Source: Sporosarcina sp. ACRSM (GTDB lineage: Bacteria > Bacillota > Bacilli > Bacillales_A > Planococcaceae). From it: a stretch of DNA of 64,000 nucleotides. The stretch is taken from contig NZ_JAKRNU010000012.1 of assembly GCF_022346545.1 (NCBI RefSeq), positions 62,001 through 126,000 on the forward strand, written 5' to 3'. This document shows positions 8,674 to 18,022 of this stretch, in pieces. Position numbers and translations under genes: made by a program. Positions within the stretch are counted from its first letter, which is position 1. Every line of letters starts with the position of its first letter. A model generated the notes under the pieces. The model did no database searches, was not told where the DNA came from, and was given only the letters and a program-made list of their open reading frames with translations.

Positions 8674-9621
8674 GTGGCCAAAAAGGTGTTATTATTCGGG
8701 GATATCGGGATTGACGATACAGTTGCTTTAATGTATGCCCATTTGAATGAAGAGATTGATATCGTTGGGGTGGTGGCCGATTATGGGAATGTGTCTAGGG
8801 AAGACGCACTCACCAATATCCATTATCTATTCAATGTCTTGAATTTCCCGGCAGGCATCCCGATTATCGGCGGGGCAGAAATTCCCTTGACTGCGGAACA
8901 ACCTACTTACTATCCAGAGATACACGGCGTACATGGCCTAGGTCCCATCGTGCCCAATGACCGGGAAATTGTCATCGAAAACTTCCTGGAAATCGTACAT
9001 ATCATTCAGCAGTATAAAGATGAGTTGATCGTCGTGAATATCGGTCGTCTGACTTCGCTTGCCACGATGTTTATTCTATATAAAGAATTGATGGGGAATA
9101 TGAAGGAATTTTATTTGATGGGAGGAGCATTTGGGGTACCTGGAAATGTAACACCTGTCGCGGAAGCGAACTTCCACGCAGATCCGATTGCTGTAAAAAT
9201 CGTGCTTTCCTATGCCGATAACGTTACCATCATTCCATTGAACGCTACACAAAAAGCGATTGTCACCCCCGAAATGATTGATTATATTGACCACTTTGGC
9301 AAAGCGAAAATCTTCAAGCCTTTGATGGATTTTTATACGGAATTTTATCAAGAACGGGATCCGACGCTTCCAGGAAGTCCTGTTCATGATGCGCTGACAC
9401 TGATGGCGGTCGTCCATCCTGAAATGCTGACATTCCAGTTCTATCCGGTTGAAATCGGGCAACAGCTAGAAGGACTGACAAGGAGGCTCAGCATTGCCGA
9501 TACTCGCCTCTCCGCCGAAACGGTTAACAATCAACAGAGACATCGCATCGCATTCGACTTGGATTATAAACAATTTTTTCATCACTTCCTATCAGTCATG
9601 ATGGGCGAACAATCTGGGTAA
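8674..9621 (+). CDS. Nucleoside hydrolase (inosine-uridine preferring family)
   Basis: The protein has the nucleoside hydrolase fold: an N-terminal FGDIGIDDTVALMYA motif, HGVHGLGPI near residue 90, YLMGGAFGVPGNVTPVAEAN in the middle and PVHDALTLMAVVHPE near residue 230. The last motif supplies the conserved calcium-binding Asp. The family cleaves the N-glycosidic bond of ribonucleosides for base salvage. The first Asp of the usual DTDPGIDD motif is replaced, while the DIGIDD part is intact. I place the start at GTG 8674 after AGGGAGGGG; the upstream ATG at 8653 lies in front of that site. The product is 315 residues. Confidence 0.9.
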   Translation: MAKKVLLFGDIGIDDTVALMYAHLNEEIDIVGVVADYGNVSREDALTNIHYLFNVLNFPAGIPIIGGAEIPLTAEQPTYYPEIHGVHGLGPIVPNDREIVIENFLEIVHIIQQYKDELIVVNIGRLTSLATMFILYKELMGNMKEFYLMGGAFGVPGNVTPVAEANFHADPIAVKIVLSYADNVTIIPLNATQKAIVTPEMIDYIDHFGKAKIFKPLMDFYTEFYQERDPTLPGSPVHDALTLMAVVHPEMLTFQFYPVEIGQQLEGLTRRLSIADTRLSAETVNNQQRHRIAFDLDYKQFFHHFLSVMMGEQSG

Positions 9622-9647
9622 GACCGTTCAACCAAATCGCCGCTCGA

Positions 9648-10772
9648 TTATTCAAATATCCCACTTCTTAGCAGAGTAACATCAAAATCGATGTTCACTT
9701 TCATTTCCTTGAACATCGCATGCCATTTCTCTTCGGTCAGTTCAGAATGACGCACCGAGCTTCGGTAGAATTCACCAAATCCAAAAACATCTGAACCGAT
9801 TTCTTGACAGTCTGCTATCACCCTTGAAAGTTCGGCTGACAGGCCAGTGCCGATTACCTTTTCAAGTTCTTCCGCATTTTTAACTTCTCCCACATTAATA
9901 TTCGGTTTTATTTCCAATAGTCTTACTTGCACGGTAATATGCAAATCGAATTCAGGGGTTGTCGGATTGACTAGCTTCACATCTTTGCGCGTTTTGATCG
10001 GATCGAATACCACATTAATTTCATCAGGGGGATCTTTCAGTAAAGAGGTGGGCAGATCCTCCCCTTTGAGTTTCATTTCATACGATCCCGCGTGATAATT
10101 ATCTCGCATGAGCTTCACGTAAAAACTATCTTCAACAGAAAGTTTTCCGACCATTTTGTCCCTTCTGAATAAGGCGATTCCGGAAATTTCAATTAACTCC
10201 TCATCTCTGTTCAAGAGGGGGATTGCAACATCCCTACCCACAGAATAATAATCATGGGCCACTTCATGAAGCGTGGATGAAACCACCTGCTCACTTGCAA
10301 TGTTCTGTTTCAGCAATTTATAAATATGTTCGCCAATGTCATCGATTTCAGGATACGGGTATTCCAGCATCGGTCTCGTCTCCCCCTCAACCACTGCCAA
10401 AAGCATCGCTCCGCTTATCGTAGAATTTCTCAACGAAGTTTCAATGTTATGTCCAATGCCTGCACTAGCAAACTCTTCACCGAATAAAACCCCTCTCAAT
10501 TGTCCAGACATGATTTTTTCTGCTGCCCTATTATTGACTTTTGCACGTGTTCCTTGGGTTGTTGCATTTTCAGCGGTAATGATGGCCACTTTACTTTGTA
10601 ATTCCGTGCTCACTTGGCGTACAACTGCTGTCGTCTCCACAGCTTCCTCTTTCCCAAAATCATAGCCGACCAATGTGACCAAGCCTACTCTTTCAAGAAG
10701 TTTCGTTTCTGCACAAGCAGCCAAACCAACGCAGAGAAATAGCGATAGTAAAATAACACAACATTTTTTCAT
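9648..10772 (-). CDS. gerC: Germinant receptor C subunit, Ger(x)C lipoprotein
   Basis: This 374-residue protein has a signal peptide with lipobox (LAAC, about residues 17-20) and the Ger(x)C family layout: an N-terminal ERVGLVTLVGYDF strand, a central region, and the C-terminal domain ending with a Glu/Lys-rich helix. It is the lipid-anchored subunit of a GerA-type nutrient receptor in the spore inner membrane. It is the last gene of a gerA-gerB-gerC operon; its ATG overlaps the end of gerB by 4 bases. Ger operons are normally transcribed in the forespore; I did not define a promoter. Confidence 0.9.
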   Translation of the reverse strand: MKKCCVILLSLFLCVGLAACAETKLLERVGLVTLVGYDFGKEEAVETTAVVRQVSTELQSKVAIITAENATTQGTRAKVNNRAAEKIMSGQLRGVLFGEEFASAGIGHNIETSLRNSTISGAMLLAVVEGETRPMLEYPYPEIDDIGEHIYKLLKQNIASEQVVSSTLHEVAHDYYSVGRDVAIPLLNRDEELIEISGIALFRRDKMVGKLSVEDSFYVKLMRDNYHAGSYEMKLKGEDLPTSLLKDPPDEINVVFDPIKTRKDVKLVNPTTPEFDLHITVQVRLLEIKPNINVGEVKNAEELEKVIGTGLSAELSRVIADCQEIGSDVFGFGEFYRSSVRHSELTEEKWHAMFKEMKVNIDFDVTLLRSGIFE

Positions 10773-11881
10773 TCTATTTGCTCCTTATGCGATTTAAATT
10801 TCTTTTTCGCTACCGCCAAAACATACAAGAGGATCGGGTAAACAAAAACAATATAAAACGCCACCTGGCTATAATAATCATTGAACGTATTAATTTGAGG
10901 CCGGGTTTTAAACATGAAACTCACACCAAAAATGATCAGCGAGAATAGCCAGACGAATTTATTTGCACTGACTTTTACGAGTCTTTTTGCTCCTCGAAAA
11001 GCTGACCATATGAACAGGCAAAGATTCGGCAAAATGATTAGTAGCCAAAAACAGACCACAAAATACTCTATTCGTTCTATGAATGGAAATTTAACAACCC
11101 CGAATAAAGTTAAGGTCGCCCAGATGGTTTTTGTCAATTGTGCCCCACTGAAATAAGTTAACGTAACCAACATGACGGCTAGGTAAATCAAGGTCGTCAC
11201 GAACAATCCGAGATGAACATGTTTTTTCGCCTTCTCTTTATCCTTGACAAAAGGATAAATCACATAGAGGATTTCAAATCCGATCACCGTAAAGGTCATG
11301 GAATGTACCCCTTTTAGTATCTCACTAAAATCGGAATCTAAAATGGGAAGAAGACTTCTCGGCTCTATAAACTTCATCGGAAAAGCCAACATCGGGAATA
11401 GCCATATGGAAAGGACGGCGCTAAAAAAAGAAACGCCCACAATAACCCGCAGGCCGCCCGTAAACGCATACATCACGATCAACAGCAATGAAACCGTAAG
11501 AAACCATGTATTCAAATCTGGAAAAACCCATGTTTGTACGACCTCGATATAATTCCTCAACACAGCGAAAAAGGCAACTGAACAGTAAGAAATATAGATG
11601 ATATTAAAAAAATTTCCAATCCATTTCCCGAATATATCCTGATGAATACCGTATAAGTCATTTGAACCGTATATTTCTAAGGTCTTCAGCATGAAAATGG
11701 CGATGATATGCGTGGCAAGTCCCGCAAGTATGACAGAAATCCATGCATCCTGTTTTGCATCCTGGTAAATAATCCGCTGAAAGCCATGGATTCCGACCCC
11801 GATTTGCGCGCCATGAACGATGAAAAAAAGTAAAAAAGCAGATATCGTATCACTGGGACCAATTTGCACAGAATTTTTCAC
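10769..11881 (-). CDS. gerB: Germinant receptor B subunit, GerAB/ArcD family permease-like protein
   Basis: The 370-residue protein has about ten membrane helices and the endospore-germination permease pattern, starting with the segment SAFLLFFIVHGAQIGVGIHG and containing ILYVIYPFVKDKEKAKKHV. It belongs to the amino-acid/polyamine/organocation transporter superfamily, in which the B subunit forms the germinant-binding pocket. The GTG start directly follows the gerA stop codon, consistent with tight operon coupling. The ligand cannot be predicted from sequence alone. Confidence 0.92.
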   Translation of the reverse strand: MKNSVQIGPSDTISAFLLFFIVHGAQIGVGIHGFQRIIYQDAKQDAWISVILAGLATHIIAIFMLKTLEIYGSNDLYGIHQDIFGKWIGNFFNIIYISYCSVAFFAVLRNYIEVVQTWVFPDLNTWFLTVSLLLIVMYAFTGGLRVIVGVSFFSAVLSIWLFPMLAFPMKFIEPRSLLPILDSDFSEILKGVHSMTFTVIGFEILYVIYPFVKDKEKAKKHVHLGLFVTTLIYLAVMLVTLTYFSGAQLTKTIWATLTLFGVVKFPFIERIEYFVVCFWLLIILPNLCLFIWSAFRGAKRLVKVSANKFVWLFSLIIFGVSFMFKTRPQINTFNDYYSQVAFYIVFVYPILLYVLAVAKKKFKSHKEQIE

Positions 11882-13417
11882 TTATGTCACCTTCTGTTCA
11901 TCGTTCTCGGGATTTATCGGTTCAGGCTCATATTTGTTTTTATCCTCTGGTCTGGTATTTGAAGGTCTCTTAAATGTAAATGGCAAGGGTAATCTGACAA
12001 GACTATCCCGCCAATCGATCAGTCTTGGCGGATAAAAAGGAGCTGTATAAGGGGAACCCAAACTGGATTGGCGCAACAGTTCGATCATGATGCAACAGAA
12101 TCCAAGCATAATGCCGTAAAAGCCCCAAAGCCCCGCCACTAGGATTAACGGGAACCGGATGAGCCGGATGACGTTGCCCATCATATAACTGGGTGTAGTA
12201 AAAGATGACAATGCCCCCAAAGCGATAATGATAATTAAAATATTACTCGTAATGCCTGCTTGTACCGCTGCAGTCCCGATGACAATACCCCCAACAATAC
12301 CGATGGTTTGACCCACTTTCGACGGTAATCGGACCCCCGCTTCCCGGAGCAGCTCAATAATCATTTCCAGCAGCAGTGCTTCGAACAATGGGGGAAAAGG
12401 AACCAACGCTCTTGATTCGCTCAGCGGGACTACGAGAGTTTGCGGAATAACTTCATAATGATATGTCAAAGCCGCTACATACATAGGTGTTAAAAACACT
12501 GATAGGACGACTGCACTGAATCGTAATAACCGGACAAACGTAGCAATCTGCCATCTTAGATTTTGATCTTCCTGACTTTGAAAGAACTCTAGAAAGGTGT
12601 GTGGGCAAACGATCGCAAGAGAACTACCGTCTACGATGAGCCCTAATTTTCCGTTCAATAATTCTGCACAAAGCTTATCCGGTCTTTCCGTTAATAACAT
12701 CTGTGGAAAAATCGATAATGAGTTGTCATCGATCATTTGTTCAAGAATCGAACTATCTAATGCGGAATCCGTTTCAAGGTCGGTGATCCTTTGCCGAAGC
12801 GTATTCACCATTTCTTCGGAAGCAACGCCTTTTATAAATATCATTGCTATCGATGTTTTCGTTTGCTTTCCAACTTCCAAGTTTTCATTGCACAAGTTTG
12901 GGTTTTTGATATACCTCCGGATTAAGGAAATATTCGTTGACAGACTCTCATTAAACGCGACTTGGGCACCGATTACTTGGGATTCCATTTCGGGTGCTGA
13001 AAGGGCCCGCGATTCAGTAGTAGGGATATTCGCCAATACAACTTGAGTATACCCTTCCACATGGATCAACACCGTCCCATCCATCATCGCTCGGACAGCC
13101 TTTCCGGTTTCACCCTCCAATTTCACCTGGGGAATGGACAGGAAGGATAGCATATATTGCGGTGATTGAAACGGGTATTTTAACAATTCCTTTAGGACAT
13201 GCTGTTTTAGCGTCTGGTTATCCACGAGGTTATCTATATAAAAGAGCGTAAGATTCGGAGGAATCGATTTGACAACTAAATCAGATGTATTGTGGACCGC
13301 GTCTCTTACCGACTGAATAAATTCATCCGTTGAATCGGACACGGCGGATCCAGTATGGTCACTTTCTATGGCAGAAGATTGTTGGGTGGAAGCAAGTTCG
13401 GATTTTTTTTCAGACAT
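11882..13417 (-). CDS. gerA: Germinant receptor A subunit, GerA family
   Basis: The 511-residue product has the long soluble N-terminal region (about 1-290) and the C-terminal membrane region with five or so helices typical of GerA proteins. Motifs include TSIAMIFIKGVASEEMV, RPDKLCAELLNGKLGLIVDG and LREAGVRLPSKVGQTIGIVGG. GerA subunits assemble with B and C subunits in the spore inner membrane, triggering release of dipicolinate. I chose ATG 13417 because AAGGAGGT precedes it; the frame extends 27 codons further upstream without a good site. The tail is Pro/Asn/Glu-rich. Confidence 0.93.
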   Translation of the reverse strand: MSEKKSELASTQQSSAIESDHTGSAVSDSTDEFIQSVRDAVHNTSDLVVKSIPPNLTLFYIDNLVDNQTLKQHVLKELLKYPFQSPQYMLSFLSIPQVKLEGETGKAVRAMMDGTVLIHVEGYTQVVLANIPTTESRALSAPEMESQVIGAQVAFNESLSTNISLIRRYIKNPNLCNENLEVGKQTKTSIAMIFIKGVASEEMVNTLRQRITDLETDSALDSSILEQMIDDNSLSIFPQMLLTERPDKLCAELLNGKLGLIVDGSSLAIVCPHTFLEFFQSQEDQNLRWQIATFVRLLRFSAVVLSVFLTPMYVAALTYHYEVIPQTLVVPLSESRALVPFPPLFEALLLEMIIELLREAGVRLPSKVGQTIGIVGGIVIGTAAVQAGITSNILIIIIALGALSSFTTPSYMMGNVIRLIRFPLILVAGLWGFYGIMLGFCCIMIELLRQSSLGSPYTAPFYPPRLIDWRDSLVRLPLPFTFKRPSNTRPEDKNKYEPEPINPENDEQKVT

Positions 13418-13659
13418 TGAACGTACCTCCTTACGTACTTTGTAGGTAGCATTGACTTCACGGGTGGCATTTATGCGCCTCTTTTCTATTTCAGGCATTG
13501 GTTTACGATTGTTTCACAATGAAAAGAAGACACCTATACCGCTACGATGTAGAACGACAAATCGGCATCGACAGGCAGAACAAGTATCCTCTATCAAGAT
13601 ATTTCGCGATACTTCCAAGTCTTTAATCGGGCTACGTAGAATTCCCTCACGATGACAAA

Positions 13660-14001
13660 TCATCTATCCGTTTCTTCAAATTCAATTCGTATGACTTCCT
13701 CTGATTCGGTTGAGAACTCGATCGTGACAAACACACCGAATTCGCGGTCGCCTTCTTTTAACCAAAGCTTGAATTTTTCAATGGTTGAATTCCCTTGGGC
13801 GTGACGCCCTTCATGCAAATAGTCCAGGATATGGGCATGGGGATATTTTGCTTGTACTTCTTTTACGGCAAGCCTTCCCCATTTCGCATAGGCCGGGACT
13901 TCCTGTTGCACAGACGCCGCCAACGGCATAGGCGGAGTGATTACCCAAACGACCATCAATAAGCCGAGTGCTATACATGTTTTGCGTAAGATGATGTCCA
14001 T
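13660..14001 (-). CDS. DUF3889 family secreted protein
   Basis: This 113-residue protein has an N-terminal signal peptide ending near PLAASVQ and a single DUF3889 (YqzG/YhdC-like) domain with PAYAKWGRLAVKEVQAKYP, FKLWLKEGDREFGVFVTI and a final IRIEFEETD. It is likely exported; the function is unknown. The AAGGAG site abuts the ATG, so the true start may be slightly different. It lies directly behind yqhG and may share its transcript. Confidence 0.85.
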   Translation of the reverse strand: MDIILRKTCIALGLLMVVWVITPPMPLAASVQQEVPAYAKWGRLAVKEVQAKYPHAHILDYLHEGRHAQGNSTIEKFKLWLKEGDREFGVFVTIEFSTESEEVIRIEFEETDR

Positions 14002-14007
14002 CTCCTT

Positions 14008-14790
14008 TCATTTCAAATAAAACAGTCCCCCACCGATAATATCGATTTTAATGTGGGCTTCGTATTGTCGGGCCAACGCTTCTTTCTCGATTTCATAACT
14101 TTCCGGTCTGTTGTCAACTCCTTCATAGAAAAACTCTAAAACGGCCAAATCCTTTTCCCATCTCTTTTTTGCTTCCTCCGCCCAAGTATGGTCATCTTGC
14201 TGGATGTGCTGTTCGATGAGCGCATCCAAACGTTCGAGTGCACGGAGCGGGGTGATAATATATGGCAATTGAAAGCTGTTGGCGGATACTGTCGCTGTCA
14301 AATCCTTTTCCAGTAAGGATTCATGAAAACCATCCCTGATTTCTCCGGTCATCAAATTGATCCCTAACGAATACAGCCTTTCTTTTGTTTGATCGCAATA
14401 GTAGGCAATCTTATAGTTCACGCCTAACCAAGGCGTCAAAATTGGTTGTACGTTCGGATTCACTTCCGTCCGCTCATACATCTGCACAAAAGCGCCGAGC
14501 TCATTCGTCACTTGAAAGAGCTGATGGAGACGGGGAGAACCGAAATGGATCACTTCCCCCCTAACGTTTTCCACCAATTGGTTTTTGTCGGTGATGAATG
14601 TCAATTGTGCCGGATTCGGTTCTTCCCCCGTACTCTCCACGTACTGCCAATAATACGGACGGTTCATAATTCTTTTATCCATCTCAATCGTCAGTTGGAC
14701 GATTAAATAATGCGGGTGGTGACTTAAAATCGGGCATTGGTTCTCTTTGAAAAATTGCTGCATATACGTGTGGATCTGTTGCGGATACAT
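14008..14790 (-). CDS. yqhG: YqhG family protein
   Basis: The 260-residue soluble protein matches B. subtilis YqhG, starting MYPQQIHTYMQQFFKE and containing LIVQLTIEMDKRIMNRPYYW, GSPRLHQLF and GVNYKIAYYCDQTKERLYS. The function is not known. In Bacillus it is linked to the helicase gene yqhH, as here, but in this genome a 318 bp repeat element has been inserted between the two. A GAGGAG ribosome binding site precedes the ATG and lies just outside the element. Confidence 0.88.
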   Translation of the reverse strand: MYPQQIHTYMQQFFKENQCPILSHHPHYLIVQLTIEMDKRIMNRPYYWQYVESTGEEPNPAQLTFITDKNQLVENVRGEVIHFGSPRLHQLFQVTNELGAFVQMYERTEVNPNVQPILTPWLGVNYKIAYYCDQTKERLYSLGINLMTGEIRDGFHESLLEKDLTATVSANSFQLPYIITPLRALERLDALIEQHIQQDDHTWAEEAKKRWEKDLAVLEFFYEGVDNRPESYEIEKEALARQYEAHIKIDIIGGGLFYLK

Positions 14791-14809
14791 AATGCACTCT
14801 CCTCATCAA

Positions 14810-15127
14810 TTACGCCTCGGCGTAATTGCGTCCAGATTTTGAATTGAGCAAAGCTCAATTAACTCCTTTCAAAATCTGTGACATCCGCCGGAGGCTTGGG
14901 TCAACAGGATGTTGGTCACTCAGGCATTGCCAATCAAACAGTGAAGGGTTTGATTTGCCGTATTTCTGCGTTTTTTGCAGAAATTAAGGCACTTTCATTC
15001 AGGACGCGTTGTTCTTAGCCTGAGTTCCTCTTTTCAGCCGGGGCTTGAACTCCTCAGAATTAAATGTATTTCTTCCATTCATCCTGCCACTTATAGAAGA
15101 AGGGAACTTCCGCTGAAACAAGTTAAA
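14810..15127 (+). mobile_element. Structured repeat element, copy 2 (long form)
   Basis: This 318 bp copy follows ATCAA and ends AAGTTAAA. It begins with the hairpin CAATTACGCC/GGCGTAATTG, continues with the CAGATTTTGAA/TTCAAAATCTG stem capped by TTGAGC/GCTCAA, and has the invariant GTGACATCCGCCGGAGGC. It then adds a CCAACAGGATGTTGG-like hairpin, the two-hairpin module at 14932-14994, and the ACTCAGGC/GCCTGAGT pair. Its right end supplies the TAA stop codon of the yqhH helicase on the minus strand, and it separates yqhH from yqhG. Confidence 0.88.
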
Positions 15128-16655
15128 TGGTCTCTTTATAAGCGGATAATATATCATCCAGCTCCCCGACCACTTGTTCAAAAACGCCAATTTTCTTATA
15201 AAGTAAATCCAAAATATGGTCCTCGATTGTATCCTGAATAGCCAAATTGTAAATATGGACGTCCTGCGTCTGTCCCAACCGATGGACACGTCCAATCCGT
15301 TGTTCCAATTTCATCGGATTCCAAGGCAGGTCATAGTTGATAACATGATGGCAAAATTGCAGGTTGATCCCTTCACTACCAGACTCCGTAGCAATCAATA
15401 CTTGCGCTCGGTCCTTGAATAGTTGCTTCATCCAATCGCGTTTACTTTTGCTAAATTGTCCATTGAACAGCACACTCGTAATGCCTTTTTTATGGAGATA
15501 CCATTGCAGATAGATCTGACTAGCCCGATATTCAGTGAAAAGGATAACCTTATCATTTGCCTGTGTAATGATTTCATAAGCTTTTTCCGCTTTTGAATTG
15601 ATTTCCAATGCAGCCATTTTTTCAATAATGCGATCCATATACGCCGCATCTTCCGGCTGAGTGCTTTTTTCCCGCATTTTCTCTAAAGTGACGTAAGCGG
15701 CTTCTTTGCTGCTGCACATCTCCCGTTGGAGCGTCATAGTCGAGAAAGCATCTGAAAAGTCCGGAGAAACATGTTTCAGTTCCGATAGTAAGTCATATAC
15801 TTCTTTTTCTTCGGGCGTAAAGTCGATCGGGAGTATTTGGACATGCCGGTTCGTCCATTCAATGCCTGTATCCTGCCTCCGATTTCGGACCATCACTTGA
15901 TTGACCAATTCTCGTAAAAATTCTTCTTGGTCCACATGATACTCCCCGGAGGAAAAGAGCGATTGAAACGTCTCATAATTGCCAAGATGTCCCGGTTTCA
16001 GCAAAGAAATGAGGTAAAACAATTCCTGCACATTGTTTTGAATCGGTGTAGCCGTCAGTAATAAAAAAAATTTCTTCTTCAAATGCTGGACGAATTCATA
16101 ATTCTTCGTTTTATGATTTTTTAATTTATGTGCCTCATCAACGACGATTAAATCAAAATTTTGCGCGTAAATATTTTCTTTATGGGGGCTTCTTTTCGCC
16201 ATATCCATACTCATGACGACAATTTGACAATGGTTTAAATCGTAATTTTTTCGATACGGTATCGCTGGGATATGAAATTTCCGATTCATTTCATCCACCC
16301 ATTGGTTGACCAGTGAAGACGGAACTAAAATCAGCGCTTTTTTCACGAGCCCCCGAATGAGATACTCTTTCAAAATCAAACCCGCTTCAATCGTTTTACC
16401 AAGTCCGACTTCATCCGCCAAAATCGCTTTGCCGTTCATCCGTTCAATGACCGTTTCAGCCGCTTCCAATTGATGAGGAAGCGCCTTTAAATTAGGCAAA
16501 TACTTGGGACATTGAAGACCATGGAAATCGGTGATCAAGTTCGATTGCGCCACATCATAACTCATCTTATATAAAGTCCAATTTCCCCAAGGCTCACGGT
16601 CCTCTAACCGTTCGACCAAGCCTTCTTTCCATTCGGACGATCTTTCAATGATCAT
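15123..16655 (-). CDS. yqhH: SNF2-family DNA/RNA helicase, YqhH-like
   Basis: This 510-residue Superfamily 2 helicase shows motif I ADEVGLGKTIEAGLI (near residue 85), motif II VVDEAHKLKN, motif III LLLTATPIQNN, and in the second domain LFTEYRASQIYLQWYL, SGSEGINLQFCHHVINYDLPW and QRIGRVHRLGQ (motif VI). It is the RapA/SNF2-like YqhH of Bacillales. I chose ATG 16655 after GAGGTG. The stop codon TAA and half of the last codon lie within repeat element copy 2, so the C-terminus has been altered by the insertion and is probably shorter than in relatives. Confidence 0.92.
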   Translation of the reverse strand: MIIERSSEWKEGLVERLEDREPWGNWTLYKMSYDVAQSNLITDFHGLQCPKYLPNLKALPHQLEAAETVIERMNGKAILADEVGLGKTIEAGLILKEYLIRGLVKKALILVPSSLVNQWVDEMNRKFHIPAIPYRKNYDLNHCQIVVMSMDMAKRSPHKENIYAQNFDLIVVDEAHKLKNHKTKNYEFVQHLKKKFFLLLTATPIQNNVQELFYLISLLKPGHLGNYETFQSLFSSGEYHVDQEEFLRELVNQVMVRNRRQDTGIEWTNRHVQILPIDFTPEEKEVYDLLSELKHVSPDFSDAFSTMTLQREMCSSKEAAYVTLEKMREKSTQPEDAAYMDRIIEKMAALEINSKAEKAYEIITQANDKVILFTEYRASQIYLQWYLHKKGITSVLFNGQFSKSKRDWMKQLFKDRAQVLIATESGSEGINLQFCHHVINYDLPWNPMKLEQRIGRVHRLGQTQDVHIYNLAIQDTIEDHILDLLYKKIGVFEQVVGELDDILSAYKETI

Positions 16656-16761
16656 CAACATCACCTCACACAACTGATCTCTTACTTACTAATATGTCCA
16701 GAAAAAGCTATTTCTATGTAATTCATATCTTTCTTTTGCTGCACACTTTCCGGAAAACTAC

Positions 16762-16793
16762 AAAAAAGCCAAACCTCAATATCCATAAGGCTT
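16762..16793 (-). terminator. Weak Rho-independent terminator after second ger operon
   Basis: AAGCC...GGCTT closes a five-base-pair stem with a run of T on the minus strand, about 75 bases beyond the gerC stop codon. The stem is short and the call is modest. Confidence 0.5.
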
Positions 16794-16867
16794 GACTCCA
16801 ACTAGCCGCTCTCGTAACTGTAGTAATTCGCAAACAGATTATGATTCGTATGGGAAATAGGAAAAAT

Positions 16868-18022
16868 TCATTTCTCAATGGTTTCCCTTAATGATTTCCT
16901 ACTCGATTCAATCTTTTCAACTTTTACGTTAAGATTGTGAATCGAATCTTTGGTTAATTCAACTTTCCCATCTTTTTGTATTCTTTTCCATGTCTTTACG
17001 TCTTTCCGATATAATTGCTCCGATAAGCGATAAATATCCACATCATGTTTTAGGCCTTCTTCATACGTAGTCTCGATTTCATTTTTAATCTGTTTTACAG
17101 TTTCCTTTCTAATCTCATTAGGCGTTATTTTCCCTTCAATATCACTGACCGTAACATCCACCCTTACATCAATATCGAATGTCACATTGTCATTTTCCAC
17201 AATCGGTTTCACCTTTACCTTAAGTTTATCAATGATCACGGTGAGGTAATGTTGTTCACCCGACTTCAAATTTACAGTCACTTCTCCCCTTTTCGTTGCA
17301 TTCGTCATCCACTGCAAGCCATTGACTTTTTCTTTTGTGATAAAACCTTTAAATTGAGTTGGAGTGATAACGCCCACTCCTGTTAGTGTGGCTGAAGTAT
17401 TCGGACCTTCTATCGTTTCCCAATTTTCAGTGACGGAAACATACGGAATACGTGCTTCATAACTTGGTTCATTCAGTGCAATGATCAATTTACGAAAATT
17501 GAGGGGTTCAATAAAGGATTCTTGCTTAAATGAGTTCCTTGGGTCGCCAAGCTTCGATAACGTTATGGCTTTATTGATGATAGGCGTCACGAGCAGTACA
17601 TCTTTTACGGGGTCTTTTGTACTGTACACCCAAATTTGATATCTCGTTTCTCTATATCGTATAAAACTGTCAACAATCGAATTTACCCTCCCATTTTTCA
17701 TCGCTTCTTCGGATAAAACAAGATACGAAAAATGGCCCCAAAAAACCCTCTGGTCGATGGAATGATACAATTCAAAAAATGCTTCATCCATTGTTTCTCC
17801 TGTAGCAAATCCAACCTCAGACTGAATTGCTTTGGTAACTGGTTGATCTGATTTTGCCGTATTACTGAAGTCAATAATTTGACTATATACCTTGTATTGA
17901 CCATCTTCAAAATCTACACCAATCGCATGAATATAGAGCATTCTTTCAGGCTCGTTGACATCCCAGCAGCTCGTGAGAATTGGCATAAGCAAAATTAGCA
18001 TAGCAATCAATTTCTTATTCAT
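16868..18022 (-). CDS. gerC: Germinant receptor C subunit, Ger(x)C lipoprotein (second operon)
   Basis: The 384-residue protein has a signal peptide and lipobox LTSC (about residues 16-19) followed by WDVNEPERMLYIHAIGVDFEDG, the typical start of mature Ger(x)C proteins, and a Lys-rich C-terminal helix. It is the lipid-anchored receptor subunit. Its start overlaps the end of gerA by 8 bases and a GAGG site precedes it. It is the third gene of a gerB-gerA-gerC operon, an order different from the first operon at 9.6-13.4 kb. Confidence 0.92.
   Translation of the reverse strand: MNKKLIAMLILLMPILTSCWDVNEPERMLYIHAIGVDFEDGQYKVYSQIIDFSNTAKSDQPVTKAIQSEVGFATGETMDEAFFELYHSIDQRVFWGHFSYLVLSEEAMKNGRVNSIVDSFIRYRETRYQIWVYSTKDPVKDVLLVTPIINKAITLSKLGDPRNSFKQESFIEPLNFRKLIIALNEPSYEARIPYVSVTENWETIEGPNTSATLTGVGVITPTQFKGFITKEKVNGLQWMTNATKRGEVTVNLKSGEQHYLTVIIDKLKVKVKPIVENDNVTFDIDVRVDVTVSDIEGKITPNEIRKETVKQIKNEIETTYEEGLKHDVDIYRLSEQLYRKDVKTWKRIQKDGKVELTKDSIHNLNVKVEKIESSRKSLRETIEK

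Noticed and set aside
14810-15127. Repeat elements as group I or group II self-splicing introns
   Set aside because: No group I core motifs and no GTGYG 5' end or domain V were recognisable. The exact marR junction keeps splicing as a testable but less likely option.
14975-15295. Open frames running through repeat copies 2 and 3
   Set aside because: They cross hairpins, lack ribosome binding sites and differ in frame and stops between copies, so the element does not code for protein.
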